Positions 55,307 through 64,000 of a stretch of DNA of 64,000 nt are shown one piece after another (position 1 is the first letter of the stretch; each line of letters begins with the position of its first letter). Source of the DNA: Algorimicrobium sediminis. GTDB taxonomy: Bacteria > Bacteroidota > Bacteroidia > Flavobacteriales > Flavobacteriaceae. The translations under genes were made by a program, and so were the position numbers. The stretch is taken from positions 1-64,000 of the forward strand of contig NZ_JBHULS010000005.1 in assembly GCF_042684585.1 (NCBI RefSeq). Reading direction: 5' to 3'. The notes beneath the pieces were generated by a model. That model saw nothing but the letters and a program-made list of their open reading frames with translations. It had not been told where the DNA came from and ran no database searches.

Positions 55307-56206
55307 ATGAATTATAAAAGTTTTTTATTAATCGTTTTAGGAGTGTCTTTCATGACAGCATCCTTTGCACAGGCAAATTTGTTAAGTGCTAAATCGCCAG
55401 ACGAAATTGGCGTGCGCACAGAGGCACAAAAAATGGTGGACAACGATAAGCCTTTAGAGTATGGATATGTGGATGACCGTGATATCCTGTTTTCTAAAAT
55501 GACTTGGGAACGCGTGATTTTAGATGAACGTGTTAACTTTCCGTTGTACTACCCAGTGGATACAAATAATATTGGAAAACACAGACGTTCCTTATTTGAT
55601 GTGCTTTGGAAAAACGTAAAAAACGGTAATATAAAAACGGTTTATGACGATTCTTATTTTACCGCACAGCGAACGCTGAAGGATTTACGAACTAGCATGT
55701 CCAAGGTGGATACCCTGGATATTGGTTACGATCAATTTAATGCCGATGGTTTCGTATCTCCAGAGTACATCATTAAAAGAGACATTACGTCCTACGATGT
55801 TAGCGCATATCTTATTAAAGGTTTGTGGTACTTCGATAAGCGTCAGGCGGAGTTAAAATTCCGATTAATTGGTATTGCACCAGCGGCTCCAGACGTTAAC
55901 TTTATCGATTCTGAAGACGAAGCAAACAAAGAACCAATTCCATTATTTTGGGTATTTTATCCAGATGTACGCGACATTTTGCATGAGGCAAAAGCGTTCA
56001 ATAATGAAAACAGTTCAGTACCATTTTCATTCGATCACTTGTTAAATTCCAGACGTTTTAACGGCATTATTTACAAAGAAGAAAATGTTTACGGCGACCG
56101 TCAGGTAACCGAGTATATTTCGGAAAACGCCTTAATGCAACTTCTAGAATCGGATAGAATTAAAGAAAAAATTCGAAATTTCGAATTAGATATGTGGTCC
56201 TATTAA
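55307..56206 (+). CDS. gldN: Gliding motility protein GldN
   Basis: The 299-residue periplasmic ring partner of GldK has a signal peptide (NYKSFLLIVLGVSFMTASFAQA) and the family stretches DRDILFSKMTWERVILDERVNFPLYYP, FNADGFVSPEYI, WYFDKRQAELKFRLIGIAPA and LFWVFYPDVR. It is the last gene of the operon; a strong terminator follows. Confidence 0.96.
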   Translation: MNYKSFLLIVLGVSFMTASFAQANLLSAKSPDEIGVRTEAQKMVDNDKPLEYGYVDDRDILFSKMTWERVILDERVNFPLYYPVDTNNIGKHRRSLFDVLWKNVKNGNIKTVYDDSYFTAQRTLKDLRTSMSKVDTLDIGYDQFNADGFVSPEYIIKRDITSYDVSAYLIKGLWYFDKRQAELKFRLIGIAPAAPDVNFIDSEDEANKEPIPLFWVFYPDVRDILHEAKAFNNENSSVPFSFDHLLNSRRFNGIIYKEENVYGDRQVTEYISENALMQLLESDRIKEKIRNFELDMWSY

Positions 56207-56228
56207 CACTAGGAAACAAGCAATACAA

Positions 56229-56258
56229 AACGCCCACCTTACAGTGGGCGTTTTTTTA
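56229..56258 (+). terminator. Rho-independent terminator of gldKLMN
   Basis: The stem CGCCCAC / GTGGGCG with a 6-base loop is followed by T7, 23 bp after the gldN stop. Confidence 0.9.
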
Positions 56259-56291
56259 TGGGGTAACCTGTAATTTGTTCTAAATCCATAG

Positions 56292-56299
56292 TACCTTTG
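56292..56299 (+). promoter_or_regulatory. -7 box before the DAO-type oxidoreductase
   Basis: TACCTTTG matches TAnnTTTG and ends 5 bases before the ATG at 56305, giving a very short leader. The spacing to the nearest TTG is not ideal. Confidence 0.4.
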
Positions 56300-56304
56300 C
56301 ATAC

Positions 56305-57342
56305 ATGAAAGTAGATTATATTGTAGTTGGCTTGGGTTTAGCCGGTATTGCGTTTTGCGAACAATTGCGCCAAGCTAAAAAGCGATTTGTAGTTTTTAAT
56401 AATGCCTCACAACAGGCTTCTTTGGTAGCTGCAGGCATGTATAATCCTGTTATTTTAAAACGGTTTACCGAGGTTTGGATGGCACAAAAGCAATTAGATA
56501 TTGCACTGCCTATGTACCAAGGTTTGGAGGCACTTTTAGGCCTACAGTTGGACTATAAAATGAATGTTTATCGCCGTTTGGCATCGGTAGAAGAGCAAAA
56601 TGCCTGGTTTACCGCTATGGATAAACCAAATCTAGAACCTTTTATGGCGCCAAAACTGGTAAAAAATACCAACGACCTTATAAATGCGCCTTTTCATTTA
56701 GGCGCGGTACAGCATGCGGGTAGGGTGGATACAGCTGCTTTAATCTCGGGATATAAAGCTTATTTATTAAAAAACAAGCAATTGCTTTCGGCTAGTTTCA
56801 ACCATGCAGAGCTTAAACAGCGTGGTACAGAAGTTTCTTATACGGATATTCGGGCGCAACATGTGGTGTTTTGTGAAGGATTTGGCATGGCCCAAAATCC
56901 ATTTTTTAACTATTTGCCCTTACAAGGCAATAAAGGCGAGGTGCTTACTGTAAGGGTTCCAAATTTACACCTTAAAGATGCCATAAAAGCCGGTGTGTTT
57001 ATTATGCCTAATTCGGACACCGATTATTATGTTGGTGCTACCTACAATCGGTTTGATGTTACTAACACACCTACCCAAAAGGGTAAAGACGAGTTGTTAC
57101 GGAAGTTACAAGTTTTTTTAAAGCGGTCGCCCAGTATATTAAAGCATGAGGCGGGAATACGGCCAACGGTACCAGACAGGCGTCCGCTGGTTGGAAGCCA
57201 TCCGGAGTTTAAGCAGTTACACGTTTTAAACGGTATGGGCTCGCGTGGTGTTATGATTGCGCCATATGCTGCACAAGCGCTATATAATTACATAGAAAAT
57301 AAGTGTCCTTTAAATCCGGAAATAGCCATTAGTCGCTTTTAA
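56305..57342 (+). CDS. FAD-dependent oxidoreductase (DAO family)
   Basis: The 345-residue flavoenzyme has the FAD-binding GxGxxG motif near the start (YIVVGLGLAGIAFCEQL), an Arg-rich substrate region, and the C-terminal GIRPTVPDRRPLVGSHPE and LNGMGSRGVMIAPYAAQAL, typical of glycine/D-amino-acid oxidase relatives. Substrate unknown. It converges with the DUF983 gene, with a 4-bp overlap of the two stops. Confidence 0.85.
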   Translation: MKVDYIVVGLGLAGIAFCEQLRQAKKRFVVFNNASQQASLVAAGMYNPVILKRFTEVWMAQKQLDIALPMYQGLEALLGLQLDYKMNVYRRLASVEEQNAWFTAMDKPNLEPFMAPKLVKNTNDLINAPFHLGAVQHAGRVDTAALISGYKAYLLKNKQLLSASFNHAELKQRGTEVSYTDIRAQHVVFCEGFGMAQNPFFNYLPLQGNKGEVLTVRVPNLHLKDAIKAGVFIMPNSDTDYYVGATYNRFDVTNTPTQKGKDELLRKLQVFLKRSPSILKHEAGIRPTVPDRRPLVGSHPEFKQLHVLNGMGSRGVMIAPYAAQALYNYIENKCPLNPEIAISRF

Positions 57343-57722
57343 CGTCTTATTTTAGTTTTATCGAACTTAACAAACATATTAATCCAAATATTTCTGGAAA
57401 GACGCATAATTACAGGCGCAAAAACGACTAGCGTACCTACTATGGCAATAAAAGCGGTTACTAAATTGCTTCCTAAAAAAAGATAACTAATTATAAAAGC
57501 AGCCACTGCAAAGGCGATGCCAACGGCATAGCTAACATACATAGAGCCATAAAAAAACGAAGGCTCGATATAAAATTTAAAGCCACAATGCGTGCAATTT
57601 TCGTGCATTTTTTGCACTGTTTTTATAGCATACGGGTTGGTATTAACATACATAGATGCCTGATGGCATTTTGGGCATGCCCCTGTAAAAATACTATAAA
57701 GCTTGGTTCCTTTTGTTATCAT
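57339..57722 (-). CDS. DUF983 membrane protein
   Basis: The 127-residue protein has two CxxC pairs (GACPKCHQASMY and ENCTHCGFKF), probably a zinc ribbon, followed by two hydrophobic helices (FAVAAFIISYLFLGSNL, AFIAIVGTLVVFAPVIM). Function unknown. It overlaps the convergent oxidoreductase by four bases. Confidence 0.82.
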   Translation of the reverse strand: MITKGTKLYSIFTGACPKCHQASMYVNTNPYAIKTVQKMHENCTHCGFKFYIEPSFFYGSMYVSYAVGIAFAVAAFIISYLFLGSNLVTAFIAIVGTLVVFAPVIMRLSRNIWINMFVKFDKTKIRR

Positions 57723-57845
57723 GTTTATTAGTTTATTTTTGTATCCGTGGCAAACACGGTGTCTAATAAAAGCCTTTCTTGTTAAAAAAGACTAGCACAA
57801 AATTAGGCAATTTATTTAATACACCCCTGTAACAATTGTAACATA

Positions 57846-59765
57846 ATGCTTAATATTCATAATCTTTCGGTGTCTTTTCAAGGCGATTATTTATTTGAAG
57901 ATATTTCTTTTAAAATTACCGCTGGAGACCGCATAGGCTTAATTGGTAAAAATGGCGCAGGCAAGTCTACCATGCTAAAAATACTAGCCAAAAACATGGA
58001 GCCCGATTCTGGCCAGATGGCAACCGATAAAAATTTGCGTATTGGGTTTTTAAAACAAGATATCGATTTTGTAGCAGGCCGAACCGTATTGGAGGAATCC
58101 TACGAGGCTTTTAAAGAACTTAAAAGCCTGGAAATGCAGTTAGAAGCTATTAACACCCAGTTAGCTACCCGCACCGATTATGACAGTGATGCGTACCATG
58201 AATTAATGGTAGGCGTTAACGATTTGCAACATCAGTACGAAATTTTGGGCGGTTATAATTACCAAGGCGAAACAGAAAAAGTGTTGCAAGGTCTCGGTTT
58301 TAAGCGAAGCGATTTTGATAAGTTAACCGATACCTTTTCGGGAGGTTGGCGCATGCGTATTGAGTTGGCAAAGCTTTTGCTTCAAAATAACGACTTACTG
58401 CTTTTAGATGAGCCTACCAACCACTTGGATATTGAATCTATTATTTGGTTAGAAGGCTTTTTAGTAAGTTATCCGGGTGCTGTTGTTATTGTTTCGCACG
58501 ACAAAATGTTTTTAGATCATGTTACAAACAGAACTATTGAAATTTCATTGGGGCGTATTTACGATTTTAATAAACCGTATTCGCAGTTTTTAACATTGAG
58601 GCAAGAAATAAAGGAACAGCAGTTAGCTACTCAAAAAAATCAGCAAAAGGAAATAGAACAAACCGAAAAACTTATCGAGAAATTTAGAGCAAAAGCCTCT
58701 AAAGCAACCATGGCCCAATCCTTGATAAAAAAGTTGGAACGTATGGATAGGATTTCGGTAGATGCAGACGATAACAGTGTTATGTCCTTACAATTTCCAG
58801 TTTCTATTACACCGGGTAAGGTGGTTGTTGAGGCCGAAAATATTACCAAAACCTATGGCGATTTAACGGTTTTGAAAAACATAAACTTACATGTAGCTAG
58901 AGGGGTGAAAACAGCTTTTGTTGGTCAGAATGGTCAAGGAAAATCAACTTTAGCAAAAATTATAGTAGGCGAGTTGTCCTGTCAAGGGAGCTTAAAGCTG
59001 GGGCATAATGTGCAAATAGGTTATTTTGCCCAAAATCAATCAGATTATTTAGATGGCAATAAAACGGTATTAGATACCATGATTGACGCCGCTAATGAAA
59101 CCAATAGAAGTCGTGTACGCGATATTCTTGGCTCTTTTTTGTTTCGTGGCGAAGAGGTCGATAAATACGTGCGCGTATTGTCTGGTGGCGAACGCAATAG
59201 GTTGGCTTTGGCAAAACTTATGCTACAACCGTTTAATGTTTTGGTTATGGATGAGCCCACCAACCACCTAGATATTCAATCTAAAAATGTACTAAAAGAA
59301 GCGCTTAAAAAATTTGAAGGAACGCTTATTTTAGTCTCGCACGACCGCGATTTTCTGCAAGGTCTCACCGATACGGTTTACGAATTTAAAGACCATAAAA
59401 TAACCGAGTATTTAGGAAATATTGATTTTTATCTAGAACAGCGCCAAGTAGATAACTTACGCGAGGTAGAGCGCCGCGAAATAGCCAAGCAATCGCCCAA
59501 GGAAAGCAATAAACAACAGTACGAAAATCAGAAGAAACGGAAATCACTCAATAATAAATTAAGTAATATAGAATCCAAAATTCAGCAATTAGAAAAAACA
59601 ATTAAAACACTAGATGTTGCTTTAGCCACTAATTACGATGAGACGGTATCCGATCCGCAATTTTTTGAAACCTATCAAGCAAAAAAAGATACACTGGACA
59701 CCCTAATGATGGAATGGGAGCAGGTTCAAGAAACACTAGACGCGTTGCATGACGCGGATGCTTAA
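57846..59765 (+). CDS. ABC-F family ATPase (Uup/EttA-like)
   Basis: The 639-residue soluble protein has two nucleotide-binding domains. NBD1 Walker A GKNGAGKS is at 34-41 with signature FSGGWRMRIELAKLLL and DEPTNHLDI; NBD2 Walker A GQNGQGKS begins at 360 with LSGGERNRLALAKLML and DEPTNHLDI. The inter-domain linker (about 240-320) is charged and helical, and the C terminus is a coiled coil as in Uup. ABC-F proteins act on ribosomes. No efflux domain. Confidence 0.93.
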   Translation: MLNIHNLSVSFQGDYLFEDISFKITAGDRIGLIGKNGAGKSTMLKILAKNMEPDSGQMATDKNLRIGFLKQDIDFVAGRTVLEESYEAFKELKSLEMQLEAINTQLATRTDYDSDAYHELMVGVNDLQHQYEILGGYNYQGETEKVLQGLGFKRSDFDKLTDTFSGGWRMRIELAKLLLQNNDLLLLDEPTNHLDIESIIWLEGFLVSYPGAVVIVSHDKMFLDHVTNRTIEISLGRIYDFNKPYSQFLTLRQEIKEQQLATQKNQQKEIEQTEKLIEKFRAKASKATMAQSLIKKLERMDRISVDADDNSVMSLQFPVSITPGKVVVEAENITKTYGDLTVLKNINLHVARGVKTAFVGQNGQGKSTLAKIIVGELSCQGSLKLGHNVQIGYFAQNQSDYLDGNKTVLDTMIDAANETNRSRVRDILGSFLFRGEEVDKYVRVLSGGERNRLALAKLMLQPFNVLVMDEPTNHLDIQSKNVLKEALKKFEGTLILVSHDRDFLQGLTDTVYEFKDHKITEYLGNIDFYLEQRQVDNLREVERREIAKQSPKESNKQQYENQKKRKSLNNKLSNIESKIQQLEKTIKTLDVALATNYDETVSDPQFFETYQAKKDTLDTLMMEWEQVQETLDALHDADA

Positions 59766-59865
59766 CGAACTAGGGTACAAAATGATGTATTTTATCGATT
59801 AAATTTGTTTTTAATCTATATTCTGTCTAATATTGGTTTATAAAATCAAGCTAATAATCAATATT

Positions 59866-60606
59866 ATGAAAACCTACGCATTATCAATTCTTCTTGTATT
59901 GTTAAGTCCCCTAATACAAGCGGCTGTACCCAACAGCGAAAAAGAAGCCTTATTGGCACTATATAACGCTACAAACGGAAACAACTGGACACACACCTGG
60001 CATTTGTCTAAACCCATAAATACGTGGCATGGTATTACCGTTAAAAACAATCGGGTAGTAGCAATTAATTTGGAGTTTAATAATTTGGAGGGCAGCTTAC
60101 CCGATGCTTTGGGTAATTTAACCTATGTAACCAAGTTAAATTTTGGTTTAAATAATTTAAGTGGCCCTATTCCGGAATCCATTGGTCGGTTAAGTAAGTT
60201 AGAATATTTAAACCTAGCCATGAATAGTTTAACCGGGCATATTCCAGAAACTATTGGCAATCTTACAAATTTGAAGCACCTAGAATTAGGCAGTAACCAA
60301 TTATCAGGAACCATTCCTAAAACTATAAGTTCCTTACAAAAGTTAGTAAAATTAAGTTTAATTGATAATAAGATAAGTGGCGAAATTCCCATAGAGATTA
60401 TGGCTTTAGTACAATTAGAAGAAATTGTATTAGCCAATAATATGTTAACGGGCAATGTTCCTTTTGAACTGTCTTATTTCCCTAATTTAAAAACATTTAT
60501 GGTAAACGATAACAAACTCAATCAGGAGTATATTAGCGTTATAAACGGAAATAATCCAAACTTAATAGATTTAAATTCGGGTTCTGTCATAACGGACAAC
60601 GATTAG
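59866..60606 (+). CDS. Secreted leucine-rich-repeat protein
   Basis: The 246-residue protein has a signal peptide (MKTYALSILLVLLSPLIQA) and an LRR N-cap (NSEKEALLALYNATNGNNWTHTWHLSKPINTWHG), then about six 24-residue repeats of the plant-type LxGxIPxxIGxLxxLxxLxLxxN (GPIPESIGRLSKLEYLNLAMN). No T9SS C-terminal domain is seen. It ends before a terminator. It may bind proteins or glycans at the surface. Start ATG 59866 gives the signal peptide. Confidence 0.85.
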   Translation: MKTYALSILLVLLSPLIQAAVPNSEKEALLALYNATNGNNWTHTWHLSKPINTWHGITVKNNRVVAINLEFNNLEGSLPDALGNLTYVTKLNFGLNNLSGPIPESIGRLSKLEYLNLAMNSLTGHIPETIGNLTNLKHLELGSNQLSGTIPKTISSLQKLVKLSLIDNKISGEIPIEIMALVQLEEIVLANNMLTGNVPFELSYFPNLKTFMVNDNKLNQEYISVINGNNPNLIDLNSGSVITDND

Positions 60607-60633
60607 AGCAACTAAAAGTAGCAGAAAAGCCAA

Positions 60634-60670
60634 AGAGATTATATTACATAATCTCTTTTTTTTTTATTTT
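60634..60670 (+). terminator. Rho-independent terminator after the LRR gene
   Basis: The stem AGAGATTAT / ATAATCTCT with a 5-base loop is followed by a long T-run. Confidence 0.88.
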
Positions 60671-60676
60671 AGCTAT

Positions 60677-60859
60677 ATGGATGAACATACATTTCAGTGC
60701 CCATATTGTTGGGAAACAGTTTCCATGCTTTTAGATAGCTCCATATCTGAACAGCAGTATATTGAAGATTGCGAAGTTTGCTGCAATCCCATAGAAATTA
60801 CAGTACATTTTGACGATCAAGTTTTAGTAGGTTTTCAAGCCGAAAGCATTGAACAATAA
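60677..60859 (+). CDS. CPXCG-motif cysteine-rich protein
   Basis: The 60-residue zinc-ribbon-like protein has CPYC at residues 8-11 and CEVCC at 32-36, with an acidic C terminus. It belongs to the small CPXCG family of unknown role. Its frame begins immediately after the terminator of the LRR gene. Confidence 0.85.
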   Translation: MDEHTFQCPYCWETVSMLLDSSISEQQYIEDCEVCCNPIEITVHFDDQVLVGFQAESIEQ

Positions 60860-60876
60860 TTTTTATTCAAATCTTG

Positions 60877-60906
60877 TTGGAATATCTAAAAAGCTTTGTA
60901 TATTTG
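60877..60906 (+). promoter_or_regulatory. Promoter of the initiator tRNA gene
   Basis: TTG at 60877-60879, a 19-base spacer and TATATTTG (60899-60906) fit the Bacteroidetes consensus exactly. Transcription would start near 60912, about 70 bases before the tRNA. The leader contains an inverted repeat (CCGAAACAAC / GTTGTTTTGG). Confidence 0.75.
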
Positions 60907-60980
60907 CAGTCCGAAACAACAACACCGAAAGTTATGATTTGGTTTAGTTAAAAGCTAGTTAGTTGTTTTGGAATTTAAAT

Positions 60981-61053
<73 letters not shown>

Positions 61054-61060
61054 CTAAATA

Positions 61061-61090
61061 AGAGTAATCAGAAATGATTACTCTTTTTTT
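61061..61090 (+). terminator. Rho-independent terminator of tRNA-fMet
   Basis: The perfect 10-bp stem AGAGTAATCA / TGATTACTCT with loop GAAA is followed by T6. Confidence 0.9.
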
Positions 61091-61239
61091 ATGCAGTAAA
61101 TTCAAGGATTTACACGCTATCTTCTATTTCTGTAAAAACCTTCATAAGCTTAATACCTTCATTTAAAGGTGCACTTTTCGGTATCAATTTTTAATGTCGA
61201 GGTATCACTTTTTTAATATACCCTAAAACACAGTAAACA

Positions 61240-62451
61240 ATGAATACACATAAATTAAGAATCCTCTTTGTTATTGCATTGAATAGGATTAAGAAAAATA
61301 ACCAAGCTCCTATATTTTGTAGAATTACATACAATCAAAAAAGGAAGCAATTTGCAACTGGAATTTCTGTAGCCCCCAAAGATTGGGACAGGAAAAAACA
61401 GATTGTAACTGCTAGTGATAGCAATTTTAAAGAGATTAACACTAAGCTAAGTCTGATTAAGCAAAAAACTAATCAGGCTTTTTTGTTGCTACAAGTTAAC
61501 AATGAGAGTTTTGATGTAGAGGACATCTACTTACAATATGTAGGAAAGAATGTAAAGGCAAATAAAACGCTTTTAGAGGTGTTTGAATTGCATAACAATA
61601 GAATGAAGAAGCTAATAGGTGTTGAGTATTCAAAGTCTACTTATAACAAGTTTACAGAGGCAAGAAACCATGTTTCAAACTTTATCAGATTCCAATACAA
61701 GAAAGGAGATATACTACTGGAGTCTATCAATCAAAATTTTTTAGATGATTTTGATTTCTACCTAAAATCTGAAAAGAAACAAAAACAGATTACTATTAAT
61801 AAGAGTATTCAACGTGTTAGAAAGATTATCAAATTAGCTCTAGCAAAAGGCTATTTGAAGAAAGACCCATTCATACTTTACAAACCTAAAAAATATGAAA
61901 GTAAAGTAGTTTACCTAAATCAAAAAGAATTAGATAAACTCGAAAATCATACTTTTAGACAGGCTAGATTGAATCAAGTTAAAGATATGTTTATTTTCTG
62001 TTGTTATACAGGGTTGGCATATCAAGAAATGTCAACTTTAAAGGAGGAGCATTTAATAAAAGGGTTTGATGGAGGCATCTGGATTGAAATGATGAGACAA
62101 AAAACTAAATCTAAAGTGTCAATCCCTTTGTTACCTACAGCTTCTAAAATACTGGATAAGTATAGACCTGAAGGAAGGTTACTTCCTGTGATTAGCAATC
62201 AAAAGTTTAATTCTTATCTAAAAGAAATAGCTGAGTTGGTTGAGATTGATAAAAGATTAACTCACCATATAGCTAGGAAGACTTTTGCGACTACAGTTTT
62301 GCTTTATAATGATATTCCTATTGAAACAGTATCTGAGCTTCTAGGGCATTCAAGTATCTCTATTACACAAAGGCATTATGCTAAAGTAGTTCAGCATAAA
62401 GTAAGTAGTCAAATGAGTAAGTTAAGTAAGAAATTGAAGAAAAAAAGATAA
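61240..62451 (+). CDS. Tyrosine recombinase / integrase
   Basis: In this 403-residue integrase of the Bacteroidetes type residues 1-90 form the arm-binding domain (RITYNQKRKQFATGISVAPKDW), 100-210 the SAM-like core-binding domain and the rest the catalytic domain. The usual first Arg is replaced by A260 (TGLAYQEM), as in several Bacteroidetes integrases. The remaining catalytic residues are intact: Lys in RQKTKSKV, H343-R346, H370 in LGH and nucleophile Y380. It probably inserts the element at the adjacent tRNA. Confidence 0.9.
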   Translation: MNTHKLRILFVIALNRIKKNNQAPIFCRITYNQKRKQFATGISVAPKDWDRKKQIVTASDSNFKEINTKLSLIKQKTNQAFLLLQVNNESFDVEDIYLQYVGKNVKANKTLLEVFELHNNRMKKLIGVEYSKSTYNKFTEARNHVSNFIRFQYKKGDILLESINQNFLDDFDFYLKSEKKQKQITINKSIQRVRKIIKLALAKGYLKKDPFILYKPKKYESKVVYLNQKELDKLENHTFRQARLNQVKDMFIFCCYTGLAYQEMSTLKEEHLIKGFDGGIWIEMMRQKTKSKVSIPLLPTASKILDKYRPEGRLLPVISNQKFNSYLKEIAELVEIDKRLTHHIARKTFATTVLLYNDIPIETVSELLGHSSISITQRHYAKVVQHKVSSQMSKLSKKLKKKR

Positions 62452-62455
62452 TAAA

Positions 62456-62490
62456 TTAACTGTGTTGTAATACATTTATAGCACAGTTAA
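62456..62490. terminator. Inverted repeat between integrase and helicase-like gene
   Basis: The perfect repeat TTAACTGTG / CACAGTTAA with a 17-base loop starts 5 bp after the integrase stop and is followed by a short T-rich tract. It could be a terminator or an operator for the next gene, which starts at 62500. Confidence 0.45.
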
Positions 62491-62499
62491 ATTTTCTAA

Positions 62500-64000
62500 A
62501 TGATTTTACCTAACATATATTTTGAGGGAACACCTATTGAGTTTAAAGAAATAAATACAAAAGATTTTGATAACAACTTTTATAAGGTAAATCCAAAAGA
62601 GGTTTTAGAACCAAATGAAAAAGGATACATAAGTGATGAATTAAGTGCTAGGCTTAAAACAGACCTTGACAACCAAAATACTACTATTATTAATGCTGGT
62701 GTAGGACAAGGAAAAACTAGAGCGATAATAGAAGTTCTAACTAAGTATGCTAGTAATCCAGATTACATTATCATAATAGCGGTTCCTTATAAGAGTCTAA
62801 TAGAACAATACGTTAAAGACTGCTCAAAGTATATCTCAAAAAATGAAATTTTCAACTTATCTAAATATGAAACCAATATTCAAGAAGGTGTTAATAAGAC
62901 CAAAAAAGAAAGTTGGGGGTATACAAATGATGTAGACATGTTGCCTATTACAGCTAGAGTAAGAAGTAAAATACATGTTATGACTATTAATGCTTTAATA
63001 GGTAATCCAGGAGATGATAACCTGTTTACTTCTAAAGTTAGGAGTAACTACTTTAAATTATTAAAAAATTATTGTGAGGGCACTGATAAAAAGGTGATTT
63101 GGTTAATGGATGAGATACATGATAGTATTCATAACTTTAAAGAACAGTTTGTTTTCAATCTTTGGAATTTTCAAGGTTTAGTACATAAGGCATATATTAT
63201 AAGTGCTACATTTAATGAAGCCTCAAAAGAGGTGATAAAGTATGTGTCTGAATTTACAGATAAAAACATATTTATTATTGAGTCTAAAAGGTTGCCCAAA
63301 CCTTCAAGAGAGAGTAATCTACATCTTAACTTTTATGTAGACCAAAAACTATATCAAGATTCTAATTTGGTAAGTTTAGTTTCAAGTTTAGTTAAAGAAA
63401 AGAAGCCTTTTGATATTTTGGTTTACTCAAAGACTTTAGTTGAAAAGCTTATAAATACTAACAAAACATCAAACTCAAAAATCAAGAAAGTTAGTGATGT
63501 TTTTAAAGACCAAATCCATCAAGTTAATAGATGTTATTCAGATGCTTTTAATCGAAAAGCGAATAAAAAATACATTGATAGTAAAAATGTAATCAATATA
63601 GGAACTAACTTTAGTACAGGGGTTAATATTGAGCAAGAAAAACATACTCTAATAATACTATTTCCTAAAGACTTGTCAGTTGACTATGTAAACAATAAAG
63701 GTGTGTTTACAAATGGTTCAAATGTTATTGTACAGGCTTTAGCTAGACAAAGAAAAAATGGAGATATTCACATTTTTATACCCAATCCTAATGGTTTAAG
63801 TTTAGAGTCTTTACCATATACTGAAATTCAAAATAAAGAAATGTATGAATGTTTTGAAACTTATAAGCGAGGTAGTGATAAGTACTCAAATTACTCTTCA
63901 ATTAATAGTCAATCTAAACTTTTAGAGAGTGCCTATGAGAAGTTGATTGATGATGTAAGTTATGCAGAAGAAAAGCTAAGAACAACCAACAGAGCAGGCT
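62500..64000 (+). CDS. Superfamily 2 DEAD/DEAH helicase-like protein (cut by window end)
   Basis: An open frame of 500 codons from ATG 62500 (MILPNIYFEG) has no stop before the window end. Helicase motifs appear in order: Walker A NAGVGQGKTR (about residues 65-75), Walker B LMDEIHDSIH, motif III ISATFNE, motif V INIGTNFSTGVNIE and motif VI QALARQRKNG. The order and the DEIH box recall origin-binding/UL9-like or CyRepA-like helicases, but the similarity is weak. It probably replicates or mobilises the element; a defence role is also possible. Confidence 0.75.
   Translation, partial: MILPNIYFEGTPIEFKEINTKDFDNNFYKVNPKEVLEPNEKGYISDELSARLKTDLDNQNTTIINAGVGQGKTRAIIEVLTKYASNPDYIIIIAVPYKSLIEQYVKDCSKYISKNEIFNLSKYETNIQEGVNKTKKESWGYTNDVDMLPITARVRSKIHVMTINALIGNPGDDNLFTSKVRSNYFKLLKNYCEGTDKKVIWLMDEIHDSIHNFKEQFVFNLWNFQGLVHKAYIISATFNEASKEVIKYVSEFTDKNIFIIESKRLPKPSRESNLHLNFYVDQKLYQDSNLVSLVSSLVKEKKPFDILVYSKTLVEKLINTNKTSNSKIKKVSDVFKDQIHQVNRCYSDAFNRKANKKYIDSKNVINIGTNFSTGVNIEQEKHTLIILFPKDLSVDYVNNKGVFTNGSNVIVQALARQRKNGDIHIFIPNPNGLSLESLPYTEIQNKEMYECFETYKRGSDKYSNYSSINSQSKLLESAYEKLIDDVSYAEEKLRTTNRAG

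Larger units (their letters stand above)
61054..64000 (+). mobile_element. Integrative element, left part (integrated next to tRNA-fMet)
   Basis: A tyrosine recombinase gene 190 bp downstream of a tRNA 3' end, followed by a helicase-like replication or mobility gene and AT-rich sequence, marks the left end of an integrative element. The right end and any duplicated tRNA 3' end (attR) lie outside the window, so the extent is unknown. Confidence 0.65.

Overview
The window is chromosomal DNA of a gliding, low-GC member of the Bacteroidetes, most likely family Flavobacteriaceae. The evidence is a complete gldK-gldL-gldM-gldN operon (type IX secretion and gliding), Bacteroidetes-type promoters (TTG-N19/20-TAnnTTTG), SusC-like TonB receptor architecture, a HYC_CC_PP-type small protein and an Arm-DNA-bind-type tyrosine recombinase. 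A run of 93 Ns (26477-26569) marks a draft-assembly gap.

Region 1 (1-36 kb, + strand) is one large exopolysaccharide/O-antigen locus. Sugar-nucleotide genes come first: a UDP-GlcNAc 4-epimerase-like SDR, wecB, wecC, rfbB, rfbA, a VioA-like aminotransferase with a NeuD/PglD-like N-acyltransferase, and later a LegC-like aminotransferase with a FlaA1/PglF-like dehydratase. The middle (about 9-21 kb) is the AT-rich variable core: a Wzx flippase, three left-handed beta-helix acyltransferases, three glycosyltransferases, an O-antigen polymerase/ligase-like membrane protein and an unusual set of asparagine synthase, CapA-like metallophosphatase and two ATP-grasp enzymes. A bidomain oxidoreductase, an alpha/alpha-barrel protein and a WecG/TagA glycosyltransferase follow. 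The locus ends with two initiating sugar transferases, a Wza-like export lipoprotein, a Wzc-like tyrosine autokinase and two outer-membrane barrel proteins. rmlC and rmlD are absent, so the dTDP branch probably makes an amino-sugar (Qui4N or Fuc3N type) rather than rhamnose.

Inside this locus are two small four-helix-bundle (S23/IVP-like) genes, at 5154 and 28603. Each is embedded in long degenerate tandem arrays with an exact 8-bp period. The two array families have different consensus sequences (about RSATAACW and AATCYTTS). The arrays around the second gene hold 47 and 42 octamers with no indel and abut its start and stop codons. This is the most unusual structure in the window. The left edge carries a partial tandem duplication of a GIY-YIG nuclease gene plus the first codons of a diverged epimerase, which looks like a recombination scar. 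Palindromic repeats surround the assembly gap.

Region 2 (36-39.5 kb) is a copper/heavy-metal set: a HYC_CC_PP-like protein, a TonB-dependent receptor and a secreted HMA protein. Region 3 (39.7-46.6 kb, - strand) is housekeeping: groEL-groES, then miaB, a sigma-54-type AAA+ regulator, lptE, a TPR-like gene and secG as one compact operon. Region 4 (46.8-60.9 kb) has a membrane protein, topA, an arginase-fold protein lacking the usual metal ligands, gldKLMN, a DAO-type oxidoreductase, a DUF983 protein, an ABC-F ATPase, an LRR protein and a CPXCG protein. Region 5 (61 kb to the end) starts with an initiator tRNA-Met followed by a tyrosine recombinase and a truncated superfamily 2 helicase-like gene: the left end of an integrative element that runs out of the window.
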